Shown here: positions 63,864 to 64,000 of the stretch, piece after piece
Position numbering within the stretch: the stretch's first letter is position 1
Layout: each line of letters begins with the position of its first letter
NCBI RefSeq assembly: GCF_016881065.1
Contig: NZ_WXYN01000046.1
Location: forward strand, 1 to 64,000
Length of the DNA: 64,000 bases
From: Planococcus soli
GTDB taxonomy: Bacteria; Bacillota; Bacilli; Bacillales_A; Planococcaceae
Direction of reading: 5' to 3'
Made by a program: the position numbers and the translations under genes
Notes under the pieces: model-generated
Databases searched by the model: none
What the model was told of the DNA's origin: nothing
What the model saw: only the letters and a program-made list of their open reading frames with translations

Positions 63864-64000
63864 ATGGAAACTTTGCCAAATTGCCCTGAGTGCAACTCTG
63901 AATACACCTACGAAGACGGCAGCTTGCTGGTATGCCCTGAATGTGCGCATGAATGGAGTCCACTTGCTGAAGCCGAAAGTACAGATGCAGAAAAAATTGT
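63864..64000 (+). CDS. PhnA/YjdM-like zinc-ribbon protein, 5' part
   Basis: The first 45 codons of a protein starting METLPNCPECNSEYTYEDGS, with a zinc ribbon of two CPEC knuckles (Cys7/Cys10 and Cys24/Cys27). It matches the start of PhnA/YjdM proteins, once linked to alkylphosphonate use but of uncertain role. CTGGAGG precedes the ATG. Cut by the window end. Confidence 0.85.
   Translation, partial: METLPNCPECNSEYTYEDGSLLVCPECAHEWSPLAEAESTDAEKI

Overview
The window is an ordinary chromosomal segment of a low-to-mid GC Gram-positive bacterium (Bacillota, order Bacillales). Gene order is close to the 'yt' block of Bacillus subtilis: leuS, ytgP, pepV, thpR, ytlR, trmB, ytnP, ytoP, ytpPQR, sftA, murC, ytxGHJ, aroA(G), ccpA, acuCBA, acsA, tyrS, rpsD, ezrA, nifZ, thiI, sppA, yteJ, tpx and ytxK. 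Several families (copper ATPase, degenerate recombinase beside an LTA synthase, Tyr T-box NhaC transporter) and the codon and GC character suggest the Planococcaceae (Planococcus or Sporosarcina relatives). The genus is inference. I see no rRNA, tRNA, CRISPR array, prophage or insertion sequence.

Layout. 1-1.4 kb (minus): the start of a lipoteichoic acid synthase preceded by a serine recombinase that has lost key arginines. 1.6-3.7 kb: CopB-type copper/silver ATPase. 4-4.8 kb: orphan lipoprotein. 4.8-6.4 kb (minus): tRNA wobble-uridine genes mnmL-mnmM. 6.5-7.9 kb: two-subunit CoA-transferase with a promoter and cre-like site. 7.9-10.6 kb: T-box and leuS. 10.8-14.9 kb: flavoprotein, lipid II flippase family, pseudouridine synthase, DeoR-type regulator. 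15-20.6 kb: pepV-dat, thpR-ytlR-trmB-ytnP. 20.6-25.2 kb: ytzB, ytoP, DUF84, a lipoprotein, thioredoxin, ytpQ-ytpR. 25.2-29.2 kb: sftA and murC. 29.3-31.1 kb: ytxG-ytxH-ytxJ under a SigmaB-type promoter. 31.2-33.4 kb: aroA(G) and ccpA. 33.6-37.9 kb: acuCBA facing away from acsA. 38-41 kb (minus): a class A PBP with an unusual acidic Pro/Glu tail. 41.1-42.7 kb: T-box and tyrS. 42.8-45.5 kb: general stress and RsbR-type genes with SigmaB-type promoters. 45.6-46.6 kb: short 21-nt repeats, rpsD and its leader. 46.7-49.3 kb: methionine gamma-lyase-like enzyme, free-Met-sulfoxide reductase, HisJ. 49.5-53.6 kb: ezrA-nifZ-thiI. 53.8-61.5 kb: acyl-CoA synthetase, RarD, sppA-yteJ (SigmaW-type promoter), tpx, ytxK, pentapeptide protein and RDD protein. 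61.5-63.2 kb: Tyr T-box and NhaC-family transporter. The last genes are a universal stress protein and a partial PhnA/YjdM-like zinc-ribbon protein.

How it works together. Carbon control is a theme: CcpA is encoded here, and cre-like boxes lie at the CoA-transferase promoter, inside the start of acsA and upstream of the methionine gamma-lyase. The acu genes encode the acetylation switch for AcsA, and its target lysine is at residue 549. Amino-acid sensing uses three T-boxes (Leu, Tyr, Tyr). Stress control is visible as three SigmaB-type promoters and one SigmaW-type promoter. Most of the rest is housekeeping: cell wall, tRNA modification, division and redox. No clear unknown multi-gene system was found; the most interesting items are single genes and regulatory or repeat elements.
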